From the NCBI RefSeq assembly GCF_002743055.1, contig NZ_PDYM01000028.1, forward strand, positions 1-42,659: a DNA stretch of 42,659 nucleotides, given 5' to 3'. Below the pieces are notes generated by a model. It was given only the letters and a program-made list of their open reading frames with translations. It had not been told where the DNA came from and ran no database searches. Each line of letters begins with the position of its first letter. The stretch's first letter is position 1. This document shows positions 34,752 through 42,659 of the stretch, one piece after another. The DNA comes from Sporosarcina sp. P13 (lineage in GTDB: Bacteria; Bacillota; Bacilli; Bacillales_A; Planococcaceae). The position numbers were made by a program, and so were the translations under genes.

Positions 34752-35555
34752 ATGAAATTATTACTAGACGAAACACCTTACCAATCGCTACCCTCATTAG
34801 TAATGAAAATCGGAATGAATGAAGCGTTATTTCTGCAGCAATTGCATTACCGTTCGCTTATGTCCAAAAATGTACGGGATGGCTATAAGTGGGTGTATAA
34901 CAGCTATGAAGGTTGGAGAACGGAATTCCCTTATTGGTCGGCGGATACAATCCGACGAATCATTCGCAAACTGGAGAAAGGTGGGTGGATCATCTCTGCT
35001 GTATATAACCGAATGAAAATTGATAACACCAAATGGTATCGAGTGAATTATGCACATGAAGAATTGAGAGCACTGCAACTTGCAGTGGTGGAGCGGAAGT
35101 CTTGCATAGGTGATGAGGGGAAAAATACACAGATGGACCTGGCGAATCTGCATAAGCCAATAACCAAAGAATTTAAGATTACTACAAAGAATAAAGAATA
35201 TGTCGAGAAGAATCTCGACATCATCGCTTCTGTCATTGATTATCTCAACCAAAAAATCAATAAAAAGTACAAAGTCCATTCAAAAACTACAAATAGGTTG
35301 CTTAATGAACGGATCAGTGAAGGCTATACAGTGGATGATTTCAAAGCAGTTATTAACATTAAAACTGCACAATGGCTGAATGATCCAACGTTCTGTATGT
35401 ATTTACGACCTTCCACGTTATTCAGTTCAACGAAATTTGAAAGCTATTTGAATGAAGTAACGCTGGAAGTGCCAGTAAATGAGATAAGGAAAGTCGGCGG
35501 CTATCGTGCACCAAAACTTGACTATGGGGAAGGGGGACCAGTAAATGGGCTATGA
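34752..35555 (+). CDS. Phage-type replication protein with conserved phage C-terminal domain
   Basis: A 267-aa protein like the replisome organiser genes of Bacillus phages. The N-terminal part (about 1-115) resembles a winged-helix DNA-binding region (FPYWSADTIRRIIRKLEKGG). The C-terminal domain (about 165-245) fits the conserved phage C-terminus family (VIDYLNQKINKKYKV, LLNERISEGYTVDDFKAVI, KTAQWLNDP, YLRPSTLF). It would load the helicase encoded next. ATG 34752 has RBS AGGAGGAAG; the in-frame start at 34734 is upstream of it. It overlaps the helicase gene by 11 bases. A broken copy lies at 28503. Confidence 0.85.
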   Translation: MKLLLDETPYQSLPSLVMKIGMNEALFLQQLHYRSLMSKNVRDGYKWVYNSYEGWRTEFPYWSADTIRRIIRKLEKGGWIISAVYNRMKIDNTKWYRVNYAHEELRALQLAVVERKSCIGDEGKNTQMDLANLHKPITKEFKITTKNKEYVEKNLDIIASVIDYLNQKINKKYKVHSKTTNRLLNERISEGYTVDDFKAVINIKTAQWLNDPTFCMYLRPSTLFSSTKFESYLNEVTLEVPVNEIRKVGGYRAPKLDYGEGGPVNGL

Positions 35556-36804
35556 ATATGCGGAAAGAAGTTTACTTGGAACGATGATGCAGGAGAATTA
35601 TTTAATACTCGACAGCGGTTTACAATCTGATCATTTCACCACAACTGTTCATAAACAAATCTACAACGTAATGCGTGAATTAGTCCTACGAGAAAAATCG
35701 GTGGATTATATAACGATGCTGCTAGTCGGTGAAGCGAAAGAGCTTGGAGGTGCGAACTATTTAGCGGAACTTCGTCGATTCGCCAATCCTGCACGTTTTG
35801 ATGAATATAAAGAATTTCTCATCGAACAATGGAAAGAGCAGGAAAAGCATGTTTTGCTCCAACAAGCGAGTCAAAATAACTGGAGCATCGAAGAAATACA
35901 GCAATCGTTCGATAAACTGCAAGCATGTGAAACAACGAGCCAGACTTTGTCTATAACGGATCATTTGATTAGACAACACGAAAGACCCTTTCAACCATTG
36001 ACCAAAAAGAAAGGGACTCCGACTGGATTGATTGATTTAGATGACGTATTAGACGGTTTTCAAGATAGTGAATACATCGTCATCGCGGGTCGTCCGTCCA
36101 TGGGTAAAACAGACGTGCTCAATCATTTTGCCTTACATGCAGGGAATAGTGGGCATTTACCGATCATCTTTTCACTGGAAATGAGTAGAGATACGATGAT
36201 TGACCGGTTGCTTGCGGCAACGGGGGAATATAATCGTTTGCGAATGCGCAATCCTTATCAATATTTTAGCGAACAGCAAAAAAACTCTTGGCTTACAGCG
36301 ATTGGTCAGCTGGACAATGCCAAAATTCATATTGATGACCGAAGTGGGTTGAAAGTAAGAGAAATCAAAGCAACGGCTAGAAAGTTAATTAAAGAAAATC
36401 CAACGAAGCGGCCAATCATTTTCATCGACTATTTACAAATCATTTGTCCCGAAGGCTCCATGGAGAATCAAACACAAGCGATTGGCAAAATCAGCAGCGA
36501 GTTAAAAACGATGGCAAAAGAATTCAACTGTCCCGTCCTCGTACTGTCGCAGTTATCGAGAGCAGTTGAAATGCGATTGGACAAGCATCCGATCATGAGT
36601 GATTTACGCGATTCAGGAAATATTGAACAAGATGCCGACGTCGTGATGTTCCTGTACCGTGAAGATTATTACAACACAAAAGATGAACCTACACATATTT
36701 TAGAAATTCAAATTGCCAAAAATCGTAATGGCCCAACCGAAACATTAACAGCACACTATGATAAAAGAACCGGCAAATTACATGATTTAGGTAAGAGAAA
36801 ATGA
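35545..36804 (+). CDS. DnaB-like replicative helicase (phage type)
   Basis: A 419-aa RecA-fold helicase. A reduced N-terminal DnaB domain spans about 1-95; the linker and the ATPase domain (about 165-415) follow. Walker A is GRPSMGKT and Walker B reads IIFIDYLQI, with the downstream LSQLSRAVE and DLRDSGNIEQDADV motifs. It is somewhat shorter than chromosomal DnaB (about 450 aa), as in phage homologues. It overlaps the preceding replication gene. No other phage structural or lysis genes are visible, so this is an isolated replication module. Confidence 0.92.
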   Translation: MGYEYAERSLLGTMMQENYLILDSGLQSDHFTTTVHKQIYNVMRELVLREKSVDYITMLLVGEAKELGGANYLAELRRFANPARFDEYKEFLIEQWKEQEKHVLLQQASQNNWSIEEIQQSFDKLQACETTSQTLSITDHLIRQHERPFQPLTKKKGTPTGLIDLDDVLDGFQDSEYIVIAGRPSMGKTDVLNHFALHAGNSGHLPIIFSLEMSRDTMIDRLLAATGEYNRLRMRNPYQYFSEQQKNSWLTAIGQLDNAKIHIDDRSGLKVREIKATARKLIKENPTKRPIIFIDYLQIICPEGSMENQTQAIGKISSELKTMAKEFNCPVLVLSQLSRAVEMRLDKHPIMSDLRDSGNIEQDADVVMFLYREDYYNTKDEPTHILEIQIAKNRNGPTETLTAHYDKRTGKLHDLGKRK

Positions 36805-36820
36805 CAAGGGGGAATAGGAA

Positions 36821-37294
36821 ATGGTTACTGTCCAAGATTTATTCAACTATGCTGTAGAATTCGACTTATCTCATTTAGCCCACAGCATCTTCTGGGCTCT
36901 CAGTCATAAAAAAGTGCGTGTAGAAGAGGACCATGAACAATTAAAAAAAGTGAATTTCGATGAAGTAGCGATTAAGCAACTCATGGAAGATAATTTGCTA
37001 GGGATCGGAAAGGTGAAACTATTTGTGATGGAAACGCAGGAAAAAGATTGGTTCGCATTTTATTTGGCAGAACATTCATTGGATGCATATCGATTACATG
37101 AAGACTTATTTCGGGGACCGCAACGAAAAATCACGCGAGCGGATCGTTTGATGGTTCGTTTCATGGCCTTTGCGAAGACGGGTGAGGAAATGACTGTCTA
37201 TGCGTATAAGAAGGAAGTCGTGGCATTTCCTGCGTATGTCGGGCATGTGAGGGCGGGGGAGCGGGTGGTGTATCGGATGGAGGGAGTTGGCTAA
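36821..37294 (+). CDS. Hypothetical protein downstream of helicase
   Basis: A 157-aa cytoplasmic protein that I do not recognise. It is rich in aromatic and charged residues (AHSIFWALSHKKVRVEED, KDWFAFYLAEHSLDAYRLHE) with no membrane segment, no signal peptide and no cysteine pair. AAGGGGGAATAGGAA precedes ATG 36821, 16 bp after the helicase stop, so it is likely the third gene of the replication module. The end (VGHVRAGERVVYRMEGVG) is GC-richer than the rest. Confidence 0.75.
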   Translation: MVTVQDLFNYAVEFDLSHLAHSIFWALSHKKVRVEEDHEQLKKVNFDEVAIKQLMEDNLLGIGKVKLFVMETQEKDWFAFYLAEHSLDAYRLHEDLFRGPQRKITRADRLMVRFMAFAKTGEEMTVYAYKKEVVAFPAYVGHVRAGERVVYRMEGVG

Positions 37295-37415
37295 TCAATA
37301 GACGCGACAAAATAAAGTACGCATCCTTTATGGAAGGGGCTACTTATCTGGTTACGAAAAATAGAAGGATTTACTAGATTGGTGTAGAAAGGAGTTAATG
37401 TAGGAGGAGATAGAA

Positions 37416-38483
37416 TTGTTTAGAAAAATACTTTTAAGCATAATGACAATTGTAGTAGTTTTTACTTTACTGCCACAAGTGGAAGCACAAGCGGCTGGGT
37501 TTTCGGATGTTAAAAACTATAAAGAAGAAATTAACTTCTTATCAGGAAAAGGTATTATTACTGGGTATGAAGATGGTAGTTTTAAACCCGCTTCAAACGT
37601 AACACGTCTTCAAGCAGTGACAATGATACTTCGAGAAAAAGGTATCACAGATTTTACTGCTGCTGATCCTGGATTTACAGATTTGAAAATAGGAAACCAT
37701 GGATATGACAAAGTTGCGAAAGCAGTAGAGCTAGGAATTATTTCAGGTAAAACAAATAAAAATGGTACTAAATATTTTGATGCTAGTGCTCCATTAACGA
37801 GAGGACAAATGGCTAAGATTTTAGTTGAAGGATACAATCTACAGAAAACTGTAAGTGTTAGATTTAAAGATGTCCCAGAGAGCAGTGGATTTAAAAGATA
37901 CATTAGTATACTAGCAACTGAAAATATAACTACGGGCTATTTGGACGATACATTCAGACCAAATAACAAACTTACACGTGAGCACTTTGCTGTGTTTATG
38001 GCTAGACTGTTGAATGATGATTTTAAAATAGAAAAGATCCCAAATCCGCAACCGAAACCAGAACCAACACCGGAACCAACGCCGGAAGAACCATATAATG
38101 ACAATGTCTCAGTAACGGAGCAAGCCGTTTTGGACTTTACGAATGCCGAGCGTGTGAAAGCGGGATTGAAGCCGCTACAATTCGACGCAGCATTACAGAA
38201 CTCTGCGAAACAAAAATCAGCAGATATGGCGACGAATAATTATTTCTCCCATACGAGCCCTACATATGGTTCCCCTTTTGATCAAATGAGAGCACATGGT
38301 GTTACATACCGAAGCGCAGGAGAGAACATCGCAAAAGGTTATCGAAACGCAGAAGCAGTCGTCACGGCATGGATGAATTCTCCAGGTCATAGACGAAATA
38401 TTTTAAATGATAGCTTTACACATATTGGGATTGGTTATGACGGGAATGGGCATTATTGGACGCAGCAGTTTATTGGGAAGTGA
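37416..38483 (+). CDS. SLH-domain and CAP (SCP/YkwD-like) surface protein
   Basis: A 355-aa exported protein. A signal peptide spans about 1-25. Three SLH repeats follow with GYEDGSFKP, a variant middle repeat, and GYLDDTFRP. A proline-rich linker (PQPKPEPTPEPTPEEP) joins them to a CAP domain at about 235-355. The CAP markers are FTNAERVKAGLKPL, SHTSPTYGSP, AGENIAKGY, the H-containing NSPGHRRNIL and GIGYDGNGHYW. CAP domains of this YkwD type have unknown activity in bacteria. The TTG start lies six bases after GGAGGAG. It is expected to be bound to the cell wall through the SLH part. A weak hairpin follows the stop at about 38486-38522. Confidence 0.92.
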   Translation: MFRKILLSIMTIVVVFTLLPQVEAQAAGFSDVKNYKEEINFLSGKGIITGYEDGSFKPASNVTRLQAVTMILREKGITDFTAADPGFTDLKIGNHGYDKVAKAVELGIISGKTNKNGTKYFDASAPLTRGQMAKILVEGYNLQKTVSVRFKDVPESSGFKRYISILATENITTGYLDDTFRPNNKLTREHFAVFMARLLNDDFKIEKIPNPQPKPEPTPEPTPEEPYNDNVSVTEQAVLDFTNAERVKAGLKPLQFDAALQNSAKQKSADMATNNYFSHTSPTYGSPFDQMRAHGVTYRSAGENIAKGYRNAEAVVTAWMNSPGHRRNILNDSFTHIGIGYDGNGHYWTQQFIGK

Positions 38484-39151
38484 AGAAAACGGACGATGGC
38501 TTATGGGCTGTCGTTTGTTTAAAAAGCCGGATATAGTGAAGGGTAACTGTGCACCAAACCTTCGTGTTCGTTTGAACATTCACGTTTGTTTTTTTACACA
38601 TAATAGGTACCTTTTGTATTGCTAAGGGAGTTTGGAAGTGAGGGTGGGGTGTAGGGTTAGGGTTTTTGAGGTTGTAAGTGAGTAACCAAATTCTTAATTG
38701 TCTTTATTCTTACTTGTAATCATTAAAAGCATTGGACTGTCCTAAATCATTTTCCACATGTTTAATGGATAAAATTATTTCAAGTAACAAACGCCATCAA
38801 TAATTGAATGAAGTACTTTTAGCGGATGGACAGATAATGTCTATACGATTATTCCACTAATAATTCAGAATGAGTACAATCGTTATTTCTTGATTATACT
38901 CATTCTGCTAAATAACTAGGAAGTAATGATAAATTATACGAAAGTTTAAGGAACAGAAATTTCTTATTGGGGCAAGTAGAATATAGTACTATTAAATAAG
39001 GCCGTGAAAGTAATTCATCTTTTTTAATAGAAATACCGTATTGTTCATATTTATTTGTTATGACATTAGAGGATTGACTTAACCATGAAAGAGTATTAAT
39101 CAGATGCTTCCATTTTTGGAAGGGGTCTTTTCTGTTATGTATAGAATTGGT
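38484..39151. other. Gene-free stretch with repeat copy B and a strong hairpin
   Basis: From 38539 to 38613 lies a diverged copy of the stem-loop element at 28935, beginning GAAGGGTAACTGTG and containing GTTTGAACATTCA. Near 38787 the string ACAAACGCCAT recurs as near 29226. At 38866-38907 a 16-bp arm CAGAATGAGTACAATC pairs (15/16) with GATTATACTCATTCTG around a ten-base loop, without a T-run. No frame with a ribosome site is seen. The left end of the IS21 element begins at 39152. Confidence 0.65.
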
Positions 39152-39267
39152 TGTAAACGTTAAACTAGATTAAAGAGTTTTCAACAAATAAGTTTGATGA
39201 TTTTTACTCAAAAAAACCACTCTCCTGTAAACTAAAATAGTAGCCAGAGGAGAGCGAGGAAGATGGA

Positions 39268-40812
39268 GTGAAAAGACGAATGCCTTATTATCAAATTCAT
39301 CAATTGAAAGAGCAAGGTTTTAAAAAAGCTGCGATTGCGAGAAAGTTATCGCTGTCTTGGAACACGGTGAAAGCCATGTATGACAAAACGCCGGAAGAAT
39401 TGGAAGAGTTCTTAAGATCGCTTGAATCGCGGCAAAAGAAACTGGCTCCCTATCGGGATCATATTCTTGGTTGGCTGAAAGAACATCCGGATCTTTCAGG
39501 GGCGCAAATTCTGGATTGGTTGGAGGAGCGTTGCAATTATAAAGAAGCAAGTGAAGGTACAGTCAGGAATTATGTCAATGAACTACGGGAAGTTCACCAT
39601 ATTCCAAAACAGGTTAATCAACGGATTTACGAAACGGTATCCGAATTGGCGATGGGTGTACAAGGACAAGTCGATTTTGGTCAGGATACGCCGATGACAA
39701 CTACCGGGGAAAGAAAACGCGTTTACTGCATCGGATTCGTTCTTTCTCATTCACGGTTCAAGTATGTGGAGTGGTTGGATCGTCCGTTCCGTACAGAAGA
39801 TGTGGTTCGAAGCCATGAGAATGCTTTTCAATTTTTCGGTGGGATGCCTCAAGAGATGGTTTACGACCAAGATGCGCTTATTTCTGTAAGTGAAAATGCA
39901 GGCGATCTTCTGTTCACTGCAGAATTCGAGAAGTACCGAAAGCTCCGGAAATTCCAAGTTTACCTTTGCCGAAAAAGTGATCCTGAATCTAAAGGAAAAA
40001 TTGAACAGGTCATCAAATATGTCAAAGGGAATTTCAGTAAGAACCGTACATACGATAATTTGTTACTGTGGAACGAGCTGACTATAAAATGGCTGGCGCG
40101 CACTGGAAATTACAAAGTGCATCACAATACAAAAAAGAGACCCGTTGAAGTGCACGCCCTCGAAAAGCAACACTTGAAACCAGTCTCTACCTTATTCTCT
40201 TTTGAGAATTCGCTTACTGAAAGTATAACAAGAACCATCCATAAGGACAATGTAATTCGCTATGGAGGTAATCGATATACGGTACCGGCCGGTACCTATC
40301 ATCCAAACTCAGCGAACAAAGCATATGTAAGCCGAAATGAAAAAGGACAGTTACTTATTCGTTTGAAATCAGATGGAATCATTTTAGCGCAACACCTGAT
40401 TTCTAAGGAAAAAGGAAAAGTGATTCGAGATCCTGCTCATAAGAAAGAGAAGGGATCGAAATCAACCCTCCTGACGCATCAAATCAAAGAATTCTTCCAA
40501 GACCAAGAGCTTATCAATTGGTATATTGATGAATTAAAACAAAAATATCCACGTCACTTAGTTGATCAGCTCAAAGTGATGAAAAGGACAATCGAAACCC
40601 ATCCAGAACAGATAGAAAGCGGGTTAGAGCAAGCAAAGTTGTTGAATTTGATCAGCGCTAACGATTTCCGGGACATCGTCTATTCTCTTGCGGAACAAGC
40701 AGCAAAAACGATTGTTGAAACGGTACAAGAGAATACAAAGTTCAGTCATCTAAAGGCAGTGGAAAGACCCGTTGATTTTTATGTCAACATGATGGGAGGA
40801 CAGCACTCATGA
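39268..40812 (+). CDS. istA: IS21-family transposase IstA
   Basis: A 514-aa DDE transposase. An N-terminal helix-turn-helix spans about 10-32 (GFKKAAIARKLSLSWNTVK). The catalytic core has Asp in GQVDFGQ (near 137), Asp in YDQDA (near 199) and Glu in PESKGKIEQ (near 241). The GTG at 39268 and ATG at 39280 are both possible; GAGGAAGATG upstream favours the former. It overlaps istB by four bases (ATGA type), as is usual. The reading frame is intact, so IstA could still be made even though istB is broken. Confidence 0.93.
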   Translation: MKRRMPYYQIHQLKEQGFKKAAIARKLSLSWNTVKAMYDKTPEELEEFLRSLESRQKKLAPYRDHILGWLKEHPDLSGAQILDWLEERCNYKEASEGTVRNYVNELREVHHIPKQVNQRIYETVSELAMGVQGQVDFGQDTPMTTTGERKRVYCIGFVLSHSRFKYVEWLDRPFRTEDVVRSHENAFQFFGGMPQEMVYDQDALISVSENAGDLLFTAEFEKYRKLRKFQVYLCRKSDPESKGKIEQVIKYVKGNFSKNRTYDNLLLWNELTIKWLARTGNYKVHHNTKKRPVEVHALEKQHLKPVSTLFSFENSLTESITRTIHKDNVIRYGGNRYTVPAGTYHPNSANKAYVSRNEKGQLLIRLKSDGIILAQHLISKEKGKVIRDPAHKKEKGSKSTLLTHQIKEFFQDQELINWYIDELKQKYPRHLVDQLKVMKRTIETHPEQIESGLEQAKLLNLISANDFRDIVYSLAEQAAKTIVETVQENTKFSHLKAVERPVDFYVNMMGGQHS

Positions 40813-41579
40813 CAGCACCCGTCACAGCCTTGCAAGAGAAATTCCGCGCCCTTCGTCTAGCTGAAACCGCAAAAGAGCTTCCAGCCCTTCTGCGGAATGC
40901 GGAGAGTGAGAATTGGACTTATCACGAATTTGTACATTAATTAGTCAGTTACGAATTGACATGTCGGGAAGAGAAAACGAGGGAGCGTTTCATGAAATGG
41001 GCTGAATTCCCATTTCTTAAGACCTTGGACGAATATCATCTGGATGAACAGGATGCATTGGGAGAACGGAGTTTTAAACAACTGAGGGAACTAAATTGGG
41101 TCGAGGAGTGTTATACGCTTATTTTGATGGGCCCTCCTGGCGTCGGAAAAAACCACCTATCGGTGGGTCTCGGGATTGAAGCTGTTCAGCGTGGCTATCA
41201 GGTAGCGTTCATTTTCATGGCCGAACTGATTTATGTATTGAAAACTCGCGAATATACCAATAAGTCGAAAACCCGTTATAAACGGATGATGTCTTCTGAT
41301 TTGATCATCATTGATGATGTCATGTATTTGACGATTGATTCAGCGGAGGCGAACTTGTTTTTCCAATTCATCTATCAGCTTTATGATCATGCAGCATTCA
41401 TCCTAACCTCCAATAAAGGACCAAACGAATGGGGAAAATTCTTGGGCGATGCGACACTTACGACAGCTATTTTAGATAGGCTGTTGCATCGCAGTCAGAT
41501 CATATCTTACACCGATACAGACAGCCTCCGAATGAAACATCGGAAAACGTTATTTCCAGAAATAAATCATCAAACTTAA
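40809..41579 (+). pseudogene. istB: istB, nonsense-mutated IS21 helper ATPase
   Basis: Translation from ATG 40809 reads a normal IstB N-terminus and meets TAA at codon 44 (40938-40940); the same frame then continues without a break to 41579 (256 codons in all). The Walker A is GPPGVGKNH, where the usual Thr is Asn, and Walker B is IIIDDV. The C-terminal SNKGPNEWGKFLGD and ILDRLLHRS motifs are typical. A restart at TTG 40956 would lack the N-terminal part. The element is probably unable to move by itself. Confidence 0.9.
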
Positions 41580-41626
41580 TTGTCGGAACTTCATCATTTC
41601 CACTTGACGGTTACAATTGTTGTTTT

Positions 41627-41655
41627 TTGATGCAAAACCGAAACAAATATAAAAT
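41627..41655 (+). promoter_or_regulatory. Sigma-A promoter of the 53-residue gene
   Basis: TTGATG, 17 bp, TAAAAT. It starts 12 bp after the IS21 right end and gives a leader of about 80 bases. The leader has GCCG/CGGC and CTCC/GGAG pairings that could cover the ribosome site GGGAGGT. Confidence 0.6.
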
Positions 41656-41740
41656 CCCATGGTAAAATAATAAATGCGTAGGTGGGCAAGCACGCCTATG
41701 ACTCCTCAAAGCCGGCATCGGCTGAAGGGAGGTGCCGTAG

Positions 41741-41902
41741 ATGCAGCAAGAAAACAACGGGCAATACAAGACGCGGAAAGAGTTCCGAGAAGAAAAAGCG
41801 AGACAAAGTCAAAAAGGACTGATCATCCTTAAGACTGTGTACTACTCAGGTAGAACACTTATCGCTGTAGTATTCGAATGGCTCCGGTTACTTAAAACCT
41901 AA
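41741..41902 (+). CDS. Small 53-aa protein, basic N-terminus and hydrophobic C-terminus
   Basis: ATG 41741 follows a clear GGGAGGTG ribosome site and has its own promoter and terminator, so it is likely real. The first 26 residues are charged (KTRKEFREEKARQSQK). Residues 27-50 are mostly hydrophobic (GLIILKTVYY, then TLIAVVFEWLRLL), enough for one membrane segment or amphipathic helix. I do not recognise the family. The size, leader hairpins and a convergent candidate small RNA recall type I toxin loci, but there is no sequence match to known toxins in my memory. Confidence 0.6.
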   Translation: MQQENNGQYKTRKEFREEKARQSQKGLIILKTVYYSGRTLIAVVFEWLRLLKT

Positions 41903-41907
41903 CGCAC

Positions 41908-41939
41908 AACCATCCCTTTAGGGGGTGGTTTTTATTTTT
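41908..41939 (+). terminator. Intrinsic terminator
   Basis: AACCATCCC pairs with GGGGGTGGTT around TTTA and is followed by TTTATTTTT. It closes the 53-residue gene. Confidence 0.9.
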
Positions 41940-41943
41940 GGGT

Positions 41944-42033
41944 AAAAAAATAGACGGCCGATGATCAGTCAGCCGTCTTGCCGTATTTGCAACATAGAAA
42001 AATACACAACGGGCGTATTTAATATGTGTTACT
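41944..42033 (-). ncRNA. Candidate small RNA of about 90 nt
   Basis: On the minus strand TTGACA (42063-42068), exactly 17 bp, TAAATT (42040-42045) form a strong promoter. A terminator, AGACGGC (41972-41978 region) with GCCGTCT (41952-41958) followed by TTTTTTT, ends at about 41944. Between them there is no convincing frame despite a GGAGG near the 5' end. The -35 lies in an inverted repeat GTTGGT/ACCAAC (42057-42075), which may be an operator. It is tail-to-tail with the 53-residue gene. Confidence 0.4.
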
Positions 42034-42331
42034 ACCTCCAATTTAATACATGAAAAGTTGGTTGTCAAGACCAACCTATCGCCCCAAAGTGTCTCAGCAC
42101 CTAATTTTTTAGTGTTCAAGCACTTTAAGAGATCACTATACTTTATTCGGAAAACTACATAAGTAACTGTGTTTTGCATCAGGAATAAATAATAAAGCCT
42201 AATTTCTCTTTTAAATGCTAGGGAAATCAGGCTTTTGATGTTAAACAATCGCGCCCTTTTGTTGAATAAACCACTCTTCCTATTTATGATACCGTTCACC
42301 TTAACATATCTAAGTGAGGTTTTTGATAATA
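42034..42331. other. Gene-free stretch with a second hairpin terminator
   Basis: AAAGCCT-A-ATTTC (42194-) pairs with GAAAT-C-AGGCTTT (-42235), followed by T on the right and A-rich on the left, probably a bidirectional terminator for the gene remnant at 42332. A long minus frame across this area has no start signal and is not supported. Confidence 0.6.
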
Positions 42332-42532
42332 TCACGGTACAGGAAAGATGATTTGCCAGTCTAAATCGGGATTATAATTATCTTCATTATTATTATCTTC
42401 ACACCATGCGCCAAAATAATCCTCTACCATTCCCTCAGTCATAGTATAATAAATACTAACAGGAAGGGGTTGCTTTCTACGCAAATAATTAATTCTATAA
42501 AAATCTTCCGAGTCAATGATACCGTGTAACTG
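42332..42532 (-). pseudogene. 3' remnant of an unknown gene cut by an IS21-type element
   Basis: A minus-strand frame of 66 codons reads a protein-like sequence (IIDSEDFYRINYLRRKQP, then ISIYYTM-like SIYYTMTEGMVEDYFGAW and a polar CEDNNNEDNY stretch) ending DWQIIFPVP. It has no start codon with a ribosome site, and its 5' side ends where the IS left end begins (near 42531). I infer that the insertion removed the 5' part. Family not recognised. Confidence 0.6.
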
Positions 42533-42659
42533 CTAAACTAAACTGGACAGTTTCTGCTCGATAAAAATGAACACTTTTCGCTCACACATCCTCCTATCAG
42601 TTAAACTTAGAGTGTATTTGATAACTGATGAAACGGAGGATAAGAAAGGTGCTGAAGTT
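42531..42659 (+). mobile_element. Left end of a second IS21-type element (partial)
   Basis: From TGCTAAACTAAACTGGACAG onward there are two tandem terminal-type repeats, ACAGTTTCTGCTC (42547-42559) and ACACTTTTCGCTC (42571-42583), 24 bp apart, as in IS21-family left ends. An ACGGAGGA ribosome site and a GTG then begin a frame at 42649 that runs off the window. It differs from the element at 39152. Confidence 0.6.
42649..42659 (+). CDS. Start of a probable istA (runs off the window)
   Basis: Only GTG CTG AAG and two further bases are visible, after ACGGAGGATAAGAAAG. Many IS21 IstA proteins begin with Met-Leu-Lys, which fits. The call depends on the terminal repeats upstream. Confidence 0.4.

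Larger units (their letters stand above)
39152..41615 (+). mobile_element. IS21-family insertion sequence with nonsense-mutated istB
   Basis: A 2464-bp element. The left end starts TGTAAACGTTAA and the right end, read on the other strand, starts TGTAACCGTCAA. In both, the string AAGTTTGATGATTT begins exactly 38 bases inside the end, which fixes the boundaries. It encodes istA and a broken istB. The flanks ATTGGT (left) and ATTGTT (right) are similar but no exact target duplication is clear, in keeping with an old insertion. Confidence 0.85.

Noticed and set aside
34752..38483. A prophage
   Set aside because: Only replication-type genes are seen; there is no integrase, repressor, capsid, tail or lysis gene, and an SLH-CAP gene follows.
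41892..42335. A 147-aa minus-strand protein
   Set aside because: It runs through two terminators and a promoter, has no ribosome site, and its composition looks random.

Overview
The window looks like a chromosomal segment of a low-to-mid GC Gram-positive rod of the Bacillales, most like Sporosarcina or a related Planococcaceae. The grounds are strong GGAGG ribosome sites with many GTG/TTG starts, three S-layer-homology (SLH) surface proteins, a sigma-54 (SigL) activator of the RocR type, a QueT transporter, and IS21 elements. This placement is inferred from gene families, not from a marker gene.

Layout. 1-525: a 21-bp tandem array. 640-3116: an ABC exporter pair. 3364-4608: a secreted SLH protein. 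4654-6831 (minus): a DUF1284 protein and a sigma-54-dependent activator. 7190-15814: a six-gene operon behind a near-perfect -24/-12 promoter, holding homologues of all three ring-processing histidine-utilisation enzymes (HutU, HutI, HutH), two transporters and an M20 hydrolase. 16312-22327: an M20 deacylase/peptidase, an NSS symporter with its tiny MetS-type partner, an M24 hydrolase, diaminopropionate ammonia-lyase and a GntR/FCD regulator. 22548-23795: a paralogue of the first SLH protein. 23861-26290: two arrays of a second 21-bp repeat around a Tad2-like (DUF2829) protein, an SDR and queT with a structured leader. 26558-28320: an AEC transporter and a GntR/UTRA regulator. 28503-28998: a wrecked copy of the replication gene found intact at 34752. 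29320-34574: a LysR regulator divergent from a tctCBA tricarboxylate-type transporter and a CPG2-like M20 peptidase. 34752-37294: a phage-type replication pair plus an unknown gene. 37416-38483: an SLH-CAP protein. 39152-41615: an IS21-family element with a nonsense-mutated istB. 41741-41902: a 53-residue gene facing a candidate minus-strand small RNA. 42332-42659: a gene remnant cut by the left end of a second IS21-type element.

How the genes fit together. The most interesting system is the 7.2-15.8 kb operon. Its three Hut-type enzymes keep the core machinery (the MIO triad, the urocanase cysteine, the HutI metal ligands). Each has lost residues that contact the substrate in true histidine catabolism: the HAL ring-binding His is Asp, the HutI HADE Glu is Ala, and the urocanase HHGGGVGMG loop is replaced. 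The M20 enzyme beside them has also lost a usual metal-ligand Glu. No hutG or hutP is present, and control is by sigma-54. I infer a parallel 'hut-like' route for a modified histidine or another imidazole-type amino acid. The following cluster looks like a second amide/amino-acid scavenging pathway ending in diaminopropionate cleavage. With the TctCBA-CPG2 and AEC loci, the region reads as a nutrient-scavenging island.
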